A program made the translations under genes and the position numbers. Of a stretch of DNA of 64,000 nt, positions 1 through 10,195 are shown one piece after another. Location of the stretch: NCBI GenBank assembly GCA_945865375.1, contig CAMBEJ010000006.1, positions 1 through 64,000 on the forward strand, read 5' to 3'. This DNA is from Akkermansia muciniphila (GTDB lineage Bacteria > Verrucomicrobiota > Verrucomicrobiia > Limisphaerales > F1-80-MAGS106). Numbering within the stretch: position 1 is the stretch's first letter; each line of letters opens with the position of its first letter. The notes below the pieces were generated by a model, which made no database searches, had not been told where the DNA came from, and saw nothing but the letters and a program-made list of their open reading frames with translations.

Positions 1-40
1 CTAGGTGGCCAGAGGATCACTTCGAGGCGCAGGCTGCCTA

Positions 41-157
41 GCACTACAGCGACACTTTTGGAAATTGACCACGGATTGCACGGATAAGATGAGGGTGGAT
101 TTCCTCCCATCCGTGTCATCTCTTTCATCCGTGGCTGCATTCTCTGAACTCAGTAAA
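41..157. repeat. dispersed intergenic repeat, copy A (related in inverse orientation to 49332-49472)
   Basis: CACTACAGCGACACTTTTGGAAATTGACCACGGATTGCACGGATAAGATGAGGGTGGATT..CCCATCCGTGTCATC matches the reverse complement of 49332-49472 closely; copy A has one TTGCACGGA unit where the other has two. Confidence 0.8.
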
Positions 158-202
158 ACGACCCTGTTTAGCCTGATGATCGAGCAACTCCAATTCCCTG
201 CT

Positions 203-330
203 CCTAATCGTAATCGTAATCGTAATCGTAATCCACCCCTCTGTTTCAAGGGCAACACTCGAGGATTACGATTACGATTACGATTACGATTACGATTACG
301 ATTACGATTACGATTACGATTACGATTAGG
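203..330. repeat. inverted pair of TAATCG hexamer arrays
   Basis: Left arm 203-234 = CC(TAATCG)4TAATCC; right arm 263-330 = GG(ATTACG)10ATTAGG; 28-nt spacer; same end caps, different copy number. Confidence 0.95.
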
Positions 331-507
331 AAAAACGGAGGAATTGGGGTTGCGCGCCCAGATCACGATTTCAACCGGTTTTACTGAGGTCTGATTCTCG
401 GATGAAGTATCGCTGTAGTGCTAGTCTCCGAACTCTTGAAACAGGTGCCTTGGATTCATGGCCGCAAGGAATTGCGTGATCTAGGCTGGTCCCGATCCGC
501 GCTTCGC

Positions 508-3186
508 TCACTCCTGGTCTTCATCCGCGCTTTTGGTGATGGCCCATTCGGGATAGGGTTCGGCACTGCCTTTCATTGCGAACCAGAGGATGCGGTTCAA
601 CACATCCTCGGGTGCCTTGTCCACCTCGCGGAAGTTGAGCTTTGCCGACACTTCTGCGTTCTTTCGAAGCAGGGGATCATTGATCGCTTGAGGCTCAGGG
701 TTCAACTGGTCCAGAGGGACGTTGTTTGGCACCACGGAAAAAGGCGTGAAATCTGGACGATCCGTAAAGCAATCGGACATGGGGGTGGCGCTGGCGTCGA
801 ACTGATTCATGGGCGGCAGCCCGAGGATCTGCTCGATTGTGCGGATGAGGCTCGTCGTGTTGTATTGAGTGCTCACGACCGCGCCGCGTTTCGTGTATGG
901 GCTCACGCAATACGCCGTAGTGCGGTAGCCACTGACATGATCCCAGCCCGCTTGCGGATCGTCCTCGATGCCGAAGATGGCGGTCTCCGGCCAGAACTTG
1001 CTGTGCGATATCGCATCGACGATGCGGCCGAACGCGAGGTCATTATCCGCCACACACGAGGCGGGTGTCGGCGAGCCTTGGCTGGTGCCGCTGGTGTGAT
1101 CGTTGGGGAGGCAGATGAGAATGAGGTTCGGGAGCGTGCCACGAGCCTCGTAGGCCTTTAACTCACGGATGAAGACGTCGGCGCGATACTGGTCCGGCAC
1201 CTCCATCGCCCAGCCAACGTAATCCGTCGGCAGGTGCGGCTTGAGCGAGGGGACCATCGGATGACTGGCGAAGATGACGTCGTGAGACTCTCCCTTCCAT
1301 TGGCGGTAGCAGTCCATAAACTTGGGTGAGCCCTTACGCTTTGGGTCGCGCCACCTCACGGCAGGGGCGGCGAACTCACCGTAGTTGCGGAGCGTCCGAC
1401 CGTGCTTGAGCGCGTTGTCCCAAACAAAACCCGCCGGAGAATAGGCGAGCGCGTCGTCCTCATCCTCGCCCATGCCGTCCGGATAGCTCCTCGGAAAGCC
1501 GGCGAAGGACTTTTCCATGTAATCCGTCGAGAAGGCGGTGGTGCTCCATTGATGGCCGTCGGCGCTCAGGATCCCGGAGCAGTAGGTGTTGTCAAGCAGG
1601 ACGAACTCGCGAACGAGCTTGTGCTGATTGGGAGTGATGGCTTCGCCGAAGATACACAGCGAGGGGTCCCCATTGCCAGACTTCATGTCGCCAAATACTT
1701 GGTCATAGGTGCGATTCTCCTTGATGACGTAGACAACGTGCTTGAAGACGCTCGGTTCACCGATGCGCTCTGGCACGGGCCGGGCGGGCTGACCTTTTCT
1801 AGGAGGCAGCTTGCTTGCGATGATGGCTTCCCGGCGCAGGTTGCGCATCACCGTCTCGGAGAGCTTTGGCAAGTGGCGCTTTTTCGGGATTGGCACGAAC
1901 GAAACAGACCCGGAATAATGGTGCGAATTGAACCCGATCTTCCCCTCCTTGTCCTGCTTTGGCACCGCTGGATGGCCCTTGATGTTCGCGACCAGGAGCG
2001 TGCTTCTCGCGGAGTCTAAAACAAGCGCCCCTGGGAACCAACCCACCGGGATCAACCCGTTCAGCTTGGACTCGCGGTCGCCCGGATCGAATCCGACCAC
2101 GGCGATGGCGTTCTGCGTCCCATTCGCAACGTACAGCGTCTTCCCATTTGGGTCGAATGCAAGCGCGTTAGGGGATGCGCCAAATAGGTCGCTGGGCTTG
2201 GCTTTTGCCAAAATGGTCTCGACGACCTTGTCCACGCGGGTGTCGATCACGCTGAGACTGTCGGAGCCGGCATTGGCGCAAACCACATGGCGACGGTCGG
2301 GCGAGACGCCGAGCGCGCAGGCGTGGAGGCCCGTGAGCAATTCTGTCAAAACGTTGCCGGTCTTAAGGTCGATCACGCTGACGGAGCCTTCGCTTGCGAT
2401 GTGTCTCGTAGGATCCACGCGCACCACGGTGCCGCGACCCGCCGGGCCCGTCAGGTCCCCCGCACCGGGGCGGCGCCCACCCCAATTTGAGACGTATGCC
2501 TTGTCGCGGACCAGCGCCACATCGTAGGGGGCAACCCCCACGTCGAATCGGCGAAGAACCGAACCGGTGGAGGCGTCGAGTTCGAGCAGCCTGTTCGAGA
2601 GGTTGCCGCAGACATAGAGCTTCAAACCGTCCCCAGAGAAGGCCAAGCCAGCGGGGATCTCTTGTTTCCGCCGCGGCGCGTCGGCATGTGGCAGCGAAAT
2701 TGAATGCGACGGCGCTACGACTCCATCGGCGGTGACGGTAAACACTTTGATGGAGCCGTTCACATTGCTCAGCAGAACACGCCGCCCATCGGGGGAAAAG
2801 ATCAGGCCGGTATAGCTGACCTGCCCCTCCTTGTCGGGCTTCAGGATGTTCGGCGAGACCACCTCGGGCTGAGGTTCATTGACATTCTCTCCCGGGAGGG
2901 CGACTCGTTGACGGATCGCACCGGTGGCTGGATCAAGCACCAGCAACTCACTTGTCTTGCCGGAGACGAGGAGCACTCTTCCGTCGGGCGAAAGAGCAAG
3001 AACTTGGGGCCGTAAGCCGGGAAGGTCGATCTGCCGACCCAGCGGAGACAGGACCTGGTTGACTGGAAGTATGATGCGGTTAGCACCTGAACGGCCAACC
3101 CGTTCGTCAGTGGCAGCCGACCCTGAGAACTCAAGGACATGCGACCACAAGGTGAAGGCGAGGCAGGCGGGAAGGAGTAAGTTCAT
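508..3186 (-). CDS. YncE-like beta-propeller / alkaline phosphatase superfamily phosphoesterase
   Basis: 892 aa; YVTN-type repeats (LYVCGNLSNRLLELDASTG, HVVCANAGSDSLSVIDTRVDKVV) followed by phosphoesterase-like C-terminus (VVYVIKENRTYDQVFGDM...NLILICLPNDHTSG). Confidence 0.85.
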   Translation of the reverse strand: MNLLLPACLAFTLWSHVLEFSGSAATDERVGRSGANRIILPVNQVLSPLGRQIDLPGLRPQVLALSPDGRVLLVSGKTSELLVLDPATGAIRQRVALPGENVNEPQPEVVSPNILKPDKEGQVSYTGLIFSPDGRRVLLSNVNGSIKVFTVTADGVVAPSHSISLPHADAPRRKQEIPAGLAFSGDGLKLYVCGNLSNRLLELDASTGSVLRRFDVGVAPYDVALVRDKAYVSNWGGRRPGAGDLTGPAGRGTVVRVDPTRHIASEGSVSVIDLKTGNVLTELLTGLHACALGVSPDRRHVVCANAGSDSLSVIDTRVDKVVETILAKAKPSDLFGASPNALAFDPNGKTLYVANGTQNAIAVVGFDPGDRESKLNGLIPVGWFPGALVLDSARSTLLVANIKGHPAVPKQDKEGKIGFNSHHYSGSVSFVPIPKKRHLPKLSETVMRNLRREAIIASKLPPRKGQPARPVPERIGEPSVFKHVVYVIKENRTYDQVFGDMKSGNGDPSLCIFGEAITPNQHKLVREFVLLDNTYCSGILSADGHQWSTTAFSTDYMEKSFAGFPRSYPDGMGEDEDDALAYSPAGFVWDNALKHGRTLRNYGEFAAPAVRWRDPKRKGSPKFMDCYRQWKGESHDVIFASHPMVPSLKPHLPTDYVGWAMEVPDQYRADVFIRELKAYEARGTLPNLILICLPNDHTSGTSQGSPTPASCVADNDLAFGRIVDAISHSKFWPETAIFGIEDDPQAGWDHVSGYRTTAYCVSPYTKRGAVVSTQYNTTSLIRTIEQILGLPPMNQFDASATPMSDCFTDRPDFTPFSVVPNNVPLDQLNPEPQAINDPLLRKNAEVSAKLNFREVDKAPEDVLNRILWFAMKGSAEPYPEWAITKSADEDQE

Positions 3187-3329
3187 AACTTAGGCGAATG
3201 ATCCACTCCGGAGCGGATGCTCGCAAGTCGATCGAGTGACAAAATAAAGAATTCATGCGCGCGTCGAAATCGCGATTCCAGCCCGTTTTACTGAAATCTA
3301 ACGATGCTGACTGGCTGCAAACAGCGATT

Positions 3330-4160
3330 TTAGCGTCCCGGACGCTTCGCCGGCGGAACCCAGTTTTTGTGCCAAGTGAGGTTCCAGAGTTCCTCCAGTC
3401 GCACGGATTCCGCATGGTTGTCGGCGAAACCGACGTTGACGGCGCCAGGGAGCAGATTCTTGGCGTCAAAGTTTTTCGATGCCGCAGCAAGGGTGCTGTT
3501 GTGTCTCGGAATTGCCATCCTCGAAATCCCGCCGCCATTGAACTTGTCGCCGTCGAAGAGGTTTTTGGCCGGTCGGTCGGTCACTTCGGGCCATGCATCC
3601 ACCCATATTCCATCCGCGAAAAAGGGTGTCTTTGTGGTTGAGATGATATCGCTCTCGCTCTTGATCATGTTCTTGGGATCGCCAAAAGGGCTGGCGCTGT
3701 AGAGGTAGCCGTTGATCGCATAGCTTCCTTGATAAAACTTCACGTTATCGGTGACGAGCCAAGCCCGGGTTACCCATCCCTCGCCGGTCACGTCCTTCTT
3801 TAGTTTCTCAGGGGACCTTTCCGGAGCCGTGGGACAGATCCTCACCTGGTTAATCGCGGAGTACTGTTGTGCCAGCCGAGTCATCCAGAGCTCCGGCCAA
3901 TTATCATAATTCACCGGTTTTCCCGCGTCGCTGAAATACATGAAGTTGGCCATGCCGATTTGTTTCAGATTGCTGACGCACTTGATGGACTGCGCCTTGG
4001 TCTTGGCCCTGGCCAACGCGGGCAATAACATGCCCGCCAGGATGGCGATGATGGCAATGACAACCAGGAGTTCAATCAGGGTGAAGGCCGAAGTGGGATT
4101 TTGGGATGGCGGCTGTGTCATAAAGTTTGGCGAGGATGATTGGGCGAAGTGCTTCACCAC
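3330..4160 (-). CDS. prepilin-type N-terminal cleavage/methylation, H-X9-DG-like protein
   Basis: [29 protein letters not shown]-terminus; C-terminal [24 protein letters not shown]. Confidence 0.9.
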   Translation of the reverse strand: MVKHFAQSSSPNFMTQPPSQNPTSAFTLIELLVVIAIIAILAGMLLPALARAKTKAQSIKCVSNLKQIGMANFMYFSDAGKPVNYDNWPELWMTRLAQQYSAINQVRICPTAPERSPEKLKKDVTGEGWVTRAWLVTDNVKFYQGSYAINGYLYSASPFGDPKNMIKSESDIISTTKTPFFADGIWVDAWPEVTDRPAKNLFDGDKFNGGGISRMAIPRHNSTLAAASKNFDAKNLLPGAVNVGFADNHAESVRLEELWNLTWHKNWVPPAKRPGR

Positions 4161-4315
4161 AAAAGTAAGGCTTTTGATCGGGACTACAAGTCGAAACCGG
4201 GCAGCCCTCGCATTTTGCGGTCACGGGTGGGCGCATCCCGTTCGTTATAGAACCCTCGAAAATCCAGGCCGAGAGCGCTTCTTTACTTTAAGCAAAGGAG
4301 AGACATACTCGCGCC

Positions 4316-5071
4316 ATGAAGAAGACTGGGTTGCGAGTTTTGACAGTAGGGTTCTTAATTTTCGTTTTCGGGGTCTTTATCGCCATGTTTTTTATTGATT
4401 CAATCGTCAAGCGAGGTGTTGAAACCATTGGTCCGAAGGTTGCCAAGGTGGATGTGAAGCTCGAAGGGGCTTCGTTGTCGATGCTTTCAGGGCGCGGCGG
4501 GCTCAGGGGGTTGGTGGTTGGAAATCCAGAAGGATTCAAGACGCCCTATTCAATGAAGGTCGGCGAAGCGACTGTGGTCATCGACACGCTCACACTGATG
4601 AAGGAAAAGATCGTCGTTCGTTCGGTGAACGTGGTGGCGCCCGAGATCACATTCGAAGGGAGCCTCAGCGGCAACAATCTCAGCAAAATCCTCGAGAATG
4701 TGAAGGCTTACACCGCTGCGGACAAGAGCTCTTCGAAGGATGGTTCTTCGAAGAAAATTCAAGTCGATGAGCTGGTCATCACCGATGGAAAAGTCACTAT
4801 CAGCACGACTCTGATAGGTGGGAAGACGGCCACGCTGGCGCTGCCGACCATTCGATTGACAGATTTAGGCAGGGGAGGGGATGGCATCACGCCGGGAGAA
4901 CTTTCGGAGAGGATCATCAAGGCTGTGTTGGAGGGCGCAACCGGAGTGGTGGGTGAAGCCCTCGGGAAACTCGCCAACGAAGTTACGGGTGCCGCGAAAG
5001 ACCTTGGACAAGGCGCCAAGGGTCAGGTGGACAAGCTGAGCAAGGGAATCGGCGGCTTATTCAAGAAGTGA
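4316..5071 (+). CDS. AsmA-like / conserved hypothetical protein
   Basis: N-terminal TM segment, then VRSVNVVAPEITFEGSLSGNNLSKILENV, AsmA-like style. Confidence 0.55.
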   Translation: MKKTGLRVLTVGFLIFVFGVFIAMFFIDSIVKRGVETIGPKVAKVDVKLEGASLSMLSGRGGLRGLVVGNPEGFKTPYSMKVGEATVVIDTLTLMKEKIVVRSVNVVAPEITFEGSLSGNNLSKILENVKAYTAADKSSSKDGSSKKIQVDELVITDGKVTISTTLIGGKTATLALPTIRLTDLGRGGDGITPGELSERIIKAVLEGATGVVGEALGKLANEVTGAAKDLGQGAKGQVDKLSKGIGGLFKK

Positions 5072-5074
5072 CCT

Positions 5075-5953
5075 GTGAAGATACTGAATGTTCACGCTCA
5101 TTTCGATGACTTTGAGCTCACCGCCGGAGGAACTTTCGAGATGTGGCGGCGGGATCTTGGGACACAACTCTCGGCGAGAGTTCTGGTCTTTACAGATGGG
5201 GCGGCGGGACATTATTGCAGGAGCCGCGAGGAGACAGCCTCTATTCGGCTCGTCGAACAGAAGGAGTCGGCAAAGATCGGTGGTTACGAATTTCAACTCT
5301 TGAAACTGCCCGATGGAAGCACTTTTCAGGAGGGCGGAGTTCTGACCCGTCTCGCATTGGGCGCGCTTTGGAAGGCCATTCGAGCCTTTGAGCCGGACTA
5401 TTTATTTTGTCCGCCTTTGCCCTCAGATCCGTTGATGGGAGTTCACACCGATCATTTGACGGTTGCTGAGGCGGTCAGGAGGGTGGCTTACCTCATCAAT
5501 GTCCCGCATGCTTTTTCGGACATTTTCCCCACCGATGAAACTCATTCCGAGCCCCTCAAAACGCCAGTGATCTTGAACGTGTACGACGGGTATATGTTTG
5601 GGGCCAACCAGTATGATTTGGCGGTGGATGTGGAGGAGGCTTTTCCCGTGATTGCCCAATGTGCTTACTGCCATCGCTCACAGTTCCAGGAATGGATTCC
5701 ATGGATCGGGCGGCATGAAATTCGCGGGCCTACAACCTTCGAGGAATGGTCTGCGGCCCTGCGTGGGCGGATGGCCCGGCAGCGGCAGGACATGGGCGTC
5801 GCTGGGGAACGCGCGCTTGAGTTTTTTACTGTGACAGCATGGGGTGCCACGCCTAAACTCGAAACTTTGAAGAGGGACCTTCCAGGGCTTTGCTTGGATC
5901 CCTCCCGGCTTGCGGCGCTGGGTGAAAAGCTTTTGCGGTGGGGTGTGCTGTGA
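5075..5953 (+). CDS. PIG-L family deacetylase
   Basis: GTG start; KILNVHAHFDDFELTAGGTF and VHTDHLTVAEAVRR motifs. Confidence 0.85.
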   Translation: MKILNVHAHFDDFELTAGGTFEMWRRDLGTQLSARVLVFTDGAAGHYCRSREETASIRLVEQKESAKIGGYEFQLLKLPDGSTFQEGGVLTRLALGALWKAIRAFEPDYLFCPPLPSDPLMGVHTDHLTVAEAVRRVAYLINVPHAFSDIFPTDETHSEPLKTPVILNVYDGYMFGANQYDLAVDVEEAFPVIAQCAYCHRSQFQEWIPWIGRHEIRGPTTFEEWSAALRGRMARQRQDMGVAGERALEFFTVTAWGATPKLETLKRDLPGLCLDPSRLAALGEKLLRWGVL

Positions 5954-6201
5954 GGCGCAGTCGGAGTTTCACGAGATAGAGTGCCATGGGAACGGTTTTC
6001 CTTCGCAGCGAAGGAGCGCGAGGCGGCGATCCGCTGGTGAGGGCAAGCTTGGGCCGGATTTTCGTGAGCTTGGTTGCAAATGGATTCATACGGCTTGTTT
6101 CATGCTAGCAAATCCCGTGCCGATCGCCTAGATCAAAACCGAACAACGTTGAAATCCGGCTTGGCAGCGCTTGAGTGTATTGGGTAGCGTGAGAAGACTT
6201 C

Positions 6202-8499
6202 ATGAGAAACGACCGTTTTTTCGAAAAAATCGCCGTGGCACCAACCACTGTTCCCGGCTCATCGCCACTGGCCCCGCGTCTCTTCGGGCATTTTCGCCAA
6301 GCCGGAGGGGAGGCACATTGCCGGGCGATGGGGATCTGCCGGATTTTTTACATCATGATCCTGTGCGCAGGGCAACTATTGCCCTTAAGCGCTGCCTCGC
6401 TGAGCGACTTCAACGTGAAAGCGTTTGGGGAGAAGAGCAAAATAGAGTTCAGTTTCGAAAGAAACGCATTTGTTTTCACGAACGGAGTGGTGATTACGTA
6501 CAGCAACGCGGTGCTCACAGCGGACTGGGGAGTTGCGAGTCCGCAGACCCGGGAGGCTGAGGTTCATGGGAACGTGGTGTTGCAGCGCGACGCGCACACA
6601 TGGAAGGGCGAATCGGCGAAATATAATTTTAACACAGGGGTTTTCGAGTCCGGAAAGTTCCGCACGGGGTCGGTCCCCGTGTTCATTTCCGGCGATTCGG
6701 CGTCTTCAACACGTTCCAACAACACGTATGTGGTCGAGCGCCCGAGACTGACGACCGATGATGTGGATGAGCCGGGCTACACGATCCGGGCAAAGGAGTT
6801 CACGTTTGTTCCCGGCGAGTTTGTGGAGGCGAAGGGAGCGACCCTCTATTTGGGGAACACACCAGTGATGTATTTTCCGTTGTACCATCGGAGCTTGAAG
6901 CGGCACCCGAACAACGTGGTTCTCACGCCCGGCTTCCGGAGCGTTTACGGGCCTTATTTGTTGACCGCCTACAACTGGTATTGGAACGACAAACTCAGTG
7001 GAGCCGTGCATTTGGATTACCGGCAGCGGCGGGGTTTTGGGGTTGGACCGGATGTGAACTACGATCTCGAAAAGTTTGGCGCTGGACAATTCAGCTTTTA
7101 CTATCTCCGCGACGAGGAACCTGGGCTGAACCCTGCGCAACTACCCATTCCCGATGAGCGGCGGCGGATTGAGTTCTATCACCAGGCCGATCTGGCAACC
7201 AACCTCACCGCTCGAATCATGGTGCGCGATTACAGCGATGCCCAGATCCAACGCGATTTTTTTGAGTCCGAACATCGCCGGAATCCACAGCCGAACTCGT
7301 TTTTAGAAATCAACCAAGCCTGGTCAAATTTCAATTTAAATGTTCTTGCGCAGCCTCAAATCAACGACTTTTATGAGACCATCGAGCGGCTCCCGGACCT
7401 CCGGTTTGACGCGTTCCGTCAACAGTTGGGAGAGAGTCCTATTTACTACGAGAGCCAGAGCTCCATAGGATATTTCCAGCGTAAATTCTCAGACGACCTG
7501 ATTCCTGACTACGGTGCGATGCGGGCTGATTCCTACCACCAGCTTGTGTTGCCGAAGAATTTTTTTGGCTGGCTCAATGTGGCGCCCAGAGTGGGAGGGC
7601 GTTTGACTTACTATGGCGAGACGGATGGTTTGGGAAGCACGCTGGACGCTGAGAGCCGTTGGGTTTTCAACACGGGAGTCGAGTTGTCATCGAAAGCATC
7701 ACGGACTTGGCCAGGGGTTCGAAACAAGTTCTGGGAGATGGACGGTGTCCGCCACATTTTTGAGCCAACGGTGAATTATGCGTTTGTGCCGTCGCCGAAC
7801 AAACTTCCCCCACAACTGCCCCAATTTGACTACGAACTACCTACTTTTCGACTGCTCCCGTTGGATTATCCTGATTACAATTCCATCGATTCGATCGACA
7901 GCCAAAACGTGATCCGCTACGGCGTCCGCAACAAGGTGCAGACCAAGCGCGATGGTCAAGTTGTCAACTTCCTAAACTGGGCGATCTACACGGACTGGAG
8001 AGTGCATCCGCGGCCTGACCAAAGCACGTTTGCGGACATCTACTCGGATTTGGATTGGGAGCCGTGGTCGTGGCTCACGCTCAGCTCCCAGACACGGTAT
8101 GATATTGGCGAAGGGCGGTTGAAGGAGTCCGATCACTGGGCGACGTTAACCCCGGAGGATTGGTGGAGCTGGAGTGTGGGCCATCGCTACTTGAAGGATG
8201 ATATTTTTCTGGGGCAAGGGAACAACACGCTCATGAGCAGCCTGTATCTTCGTTTCAATGAAAACTGGGGCGCGCGAATGACTCACCATTTCGAGGCGCG
8301 TGATGGAGTCATGGAAGAGCAGTATTATACCCTTTATCGGGACTTGCGCAGTTGGACGGTTGGTTTGACGTTGCGACTGCGGGATCACCGGGAGCGTCCA
8401 AATGATGTCACGATTGGAGTGACGTTCTCTTTGAAGGCGTTTCCGAGGTTCAAGCTGGGTTCGGATCGGGACACTCCCCAGAAACTTTTGGGAGGCTGA
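6202..8499 (+). CDS. lptD: LPS-assembly protein LptD / OstA-like outer membrane protein
   Basis: OstA-type N-terminus (GVVITYSNAVLTADWGVASPQTREAEVHGNVVLQ), LptD-like beta-barrel body; true start may be 6328 (MGICRIFYIMILCAG signal peptide). Confidence 0.8.
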   Translation: MRNDRFFEKIAVAPTTVPGSSPLAPRLFGHFRQAGGEAHCRAMGICRIFYIMILCAGQLLPLSAASLSDFNVKAFGEKSKIEFSFERNAFVFTNGVVITYSNAVLTADWGVASPQTREAEVHGNVVLQRDAHTWKGESAKYNFNTGVFESGKFRTGSVPVFISGDSASSTRSNNTYVVERPRLTTDDVDEPGYTIRAKEFTFVPGEFVEAKGATLYLGNTPVMYFPLYHRSLKRHPNNVVLTPGFRSVYGPYLLTAYNWYWNDKLSGAVHLDYRQRRGFGVGPDVNYDLEKFGAGQFSFYYLRDEEPGLNPAQLPIPDERRRIEFYHQADLATNLTARIMVRDYSDAQIQRDFFESEHRRNPQPNSFLEINQAWSNFNLNVLAQPQINDFYETIERLPDLRFDAFRQQLGESPIYYESQSSIGYFQRKFSDDLIPDYGAMRADSYHQLVLPKNFFGWLNVAPRVGGRLTYYGETDGLGSTLDAESRWVFNTGVELSSKASRTWPGVRNKFWEMDGVRHIFEPTVNYAFVPSPNKLPPQLPQFDYELPTFRLLPLDYPDYNSIDSIDSQNVIRYGVRNKVQTKRDGQVVNFLNWAIYTDWRVHPRPDQSTFADIYSDLDWEPWSWLTLSSQTRYDIGEGRLKESDHWATLTPEDWWSWSVGHRYLKDDIFLGQGNNTLMSSLYLRFNENWGARMTHHFEARDGVMEEQYYTLYRDLRSWTVGLTLRLRDHRERPNDVTIGVTFSLKAFPRFKLGSDRDTPQKLLGG

Positions 8500-8590
8500 T
8501 TCGGAGTCAACTGGAAGAGCGTGCGCGCGTCGTCGTGGAACCGAGTGAGGGCGATTCGATCCCTCTGTTTTTGTGGGAGCTCGTATGTTC

Positions 8591-9904
8591 CTATTCCAGC
8601 GTCACGGTGGGGGGTGTGGCGTAATCATTCCACAACCGATCCAGCTCTTGCTTGTTTGGGAGGCCATCGAAGACGACGAGGCGGTATTTTGAGATATAAG
8701 GCTTTCCGGGAGTGATCTCCATGTCGCCGCCTTGTTGGGGTGCGTAGTTAAAAAATGGCTCGGTGGGGTGAACCCGCATGGGTTGAGGGGCGCGGAAGTT
8801 GGAGGGATGACAAAGAATCGCGAGGCCGGACTGTTTGTCCTTGAATTTCCCGCCCATGTAGCACCAATTGGCACGCGTGGCATGGGCTTTCTCTCGATCC
8901 GTTTCGCCATTGGACGTCAACACCAGAAAGTTCTCTTTCCCATTCCAATGAGCGTTTCCCCTAAACCCCAGTCCTCCATAGCGATACTCTGGGAGTTTAA
9001 GCGTGGATTGGCCGCGGAGCAATTGGGTCGAGCTGATGTCGGCTATCCATGCCGGGTGTTTCTTGTCCAAGATCGCGTAGAGCTGGACGTGCCAGGTTTC
9101 GTCGAGGACCTCCAAAGGCTTGTCCGGGGTCATGTCCGTGTAGATATGTTTAGAAACGAATCCTGCATGCACATCGCCGCTCCATCGGCTCACAAGCGAC
9201 GAGAAATCCACCTTTCCCTTGCCATCTCCCATGTTCCAGAAATCTGGTTTTCGCCCTTCGAACTCCGTGTGGGTCCAGGCAGACCAGATCCCATGATGAT
9301 GCACATGGTTGGTGGGAAAATCGTCGGTAATGATTTGGCCGTCAGGGGTTCGGATTGGGTGCAGGTAACCACCTCGCTTGAAAATCGGTTTGATATCGGG
9401 CCGGGGCAATGGTCCCGCTTCGGTTTGATAACGAAACACAAGCTGTCCGTTCTCCTGGAGCCGGACGCCTCCAGTCTCAACCAGAGCCTCGACTGTTGGG
9501 TGACGCGACGCAGCCTGCGGCCTTGCCGCCCTGAGGGAGAGACTTTCTGTTCGCTTCAGTTGTGGGATGATGAACGACGCACCGCCCGATTCATCGTACT
9601 GCACCGGGAGATCTTTTCCATCCGGAGTTTTCAAAACGACAGGCTCGATCCATCCTTGAGGTTTCGCGAACGAGACCACGGTCTGGAGACGATCGAGTCC
9701 GCCCGCAGAAACGGTGATCTTTGCCGGGGTGAGGCCCTGCATCGAATGGGCGAACCCGAGACACAGTATCACGCCCATCCGGATGCCGAAGCGATGACGG
9801 GATTGGAATCCTTTCTGGGTCACGGCACCGGGTGTCACCGGAGTGGTTATCGAGCGGGCAGATTTTTGGTGTGTAGGCACAGGTTGCATGTGGGTTTTCG
9901 TCAT
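8591..9904 (-). CDS. PmoA/DUF6807 family protein
   Basis: DDFPTNHVHHHGIWSAWTHTEFEGRKPDFWNMGDGKGKVDF motif; signal-peptide-like N-terminal region. Confidence 0.8.
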   Translation of the reverse strand: MTKTHMQPVPTHQKSARSITTPVTPGAVTQKGFQSRHRFGIRMGVILCLGFAHSMQGLTPAKITVSAGGLDRLQTVVSFAKPQGWIEPVVLKTPDGKDLPVQYDESGGASFIIPQLKRTESLSLRAARPQAASRHPTVEALVETGGVRLQENGQLVFRYQTEAGPLPRPDIKPIFKRGGYLHPIRTPDGQIITDDFPTNHVHHHGIWSAWTHTEFEGRKPDFWNMGDGKGKVDFSSLVSRWSGDVHAGFVSKHIYTDMTPDKPLEVLDETWHVQLYAILDKKHPAWIADISSTQLLRGQSTLKLPEYRYGGLGFRGNAHWNGKENFLVLTSNGETDREKAHATRANWCYMGGKFKDKQSGLAILCHPSNFRAPQPMRVHPTEPFFNYAPQQGGDMEITPGKPYISKYRLVVFDGLPNKQELDRLWNDYATPPTVTLE

Positions 9905-10132
9905 TCAACCGTGCCGCGTCGGTTCCGTCAAACGCCGCTTTCGATTGTTCCAAGCGGTCGAGTTGGCTCTCGCTGGGTCGGGATGCATCAACTCGGCCAG
10001 ACTGAAACCGCCAGGTCCCAACTCGAACTTCTGAAGAAAAGTACCTCGGTTCAGGAAGATCTCGCTTCCCCGCAACGGGTCGTGGACATTCATGATCTCT
10101 GTCAGGATCTTTCGCAGTAATAACAAACGCAT
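9905..10132 (-). pseudogene. N-terminal remnant of a DUF1501-type secreted protein
   Basis: MNVHDPLRGSEIFLNRGTFLQKFELGPGGFSLAELMHPDPA resembles the Tat-type N-terminus of DUF1501 proteins, then loses similarity and stops. Confidence 0.45.
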
Positions 10133-10195
10133 TGTCGCCAACGAGGTTACAGAAAACGTTTGAACACGGAGCCGACGATGGCTTCGCAACGGATC

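Noticed and set aside
203-330. Hexamer array as CRISPR
   Set aside because: No spacers; 6-nt perfect tandem units in inverted pair, no cas genes nearby.
1-394. Overlapping ORFs with RNRNRN.../LRLRLR... peptides
   Set aside because: They are translations of the TAATCG hexamer arrays in both strands, not genes.
418-1161. Antisense ORF inside the YncE/phosphoesterase gene, and similar shadow ORFs at 10160-12499, 13201-14436, 14773-17658, 20684-23494, 42972-44417 and 44475-45647
   Set aside because: Each lies opposite a clearly conserved gene in high-GC DNA and reads as low-information antisense protein without recognisable domains.
8732-10120. 462-aa plus-strand ORF opposite the DUF6807 gene
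   Set aside because: Antisense to a recognisable gene; no motif recognised.
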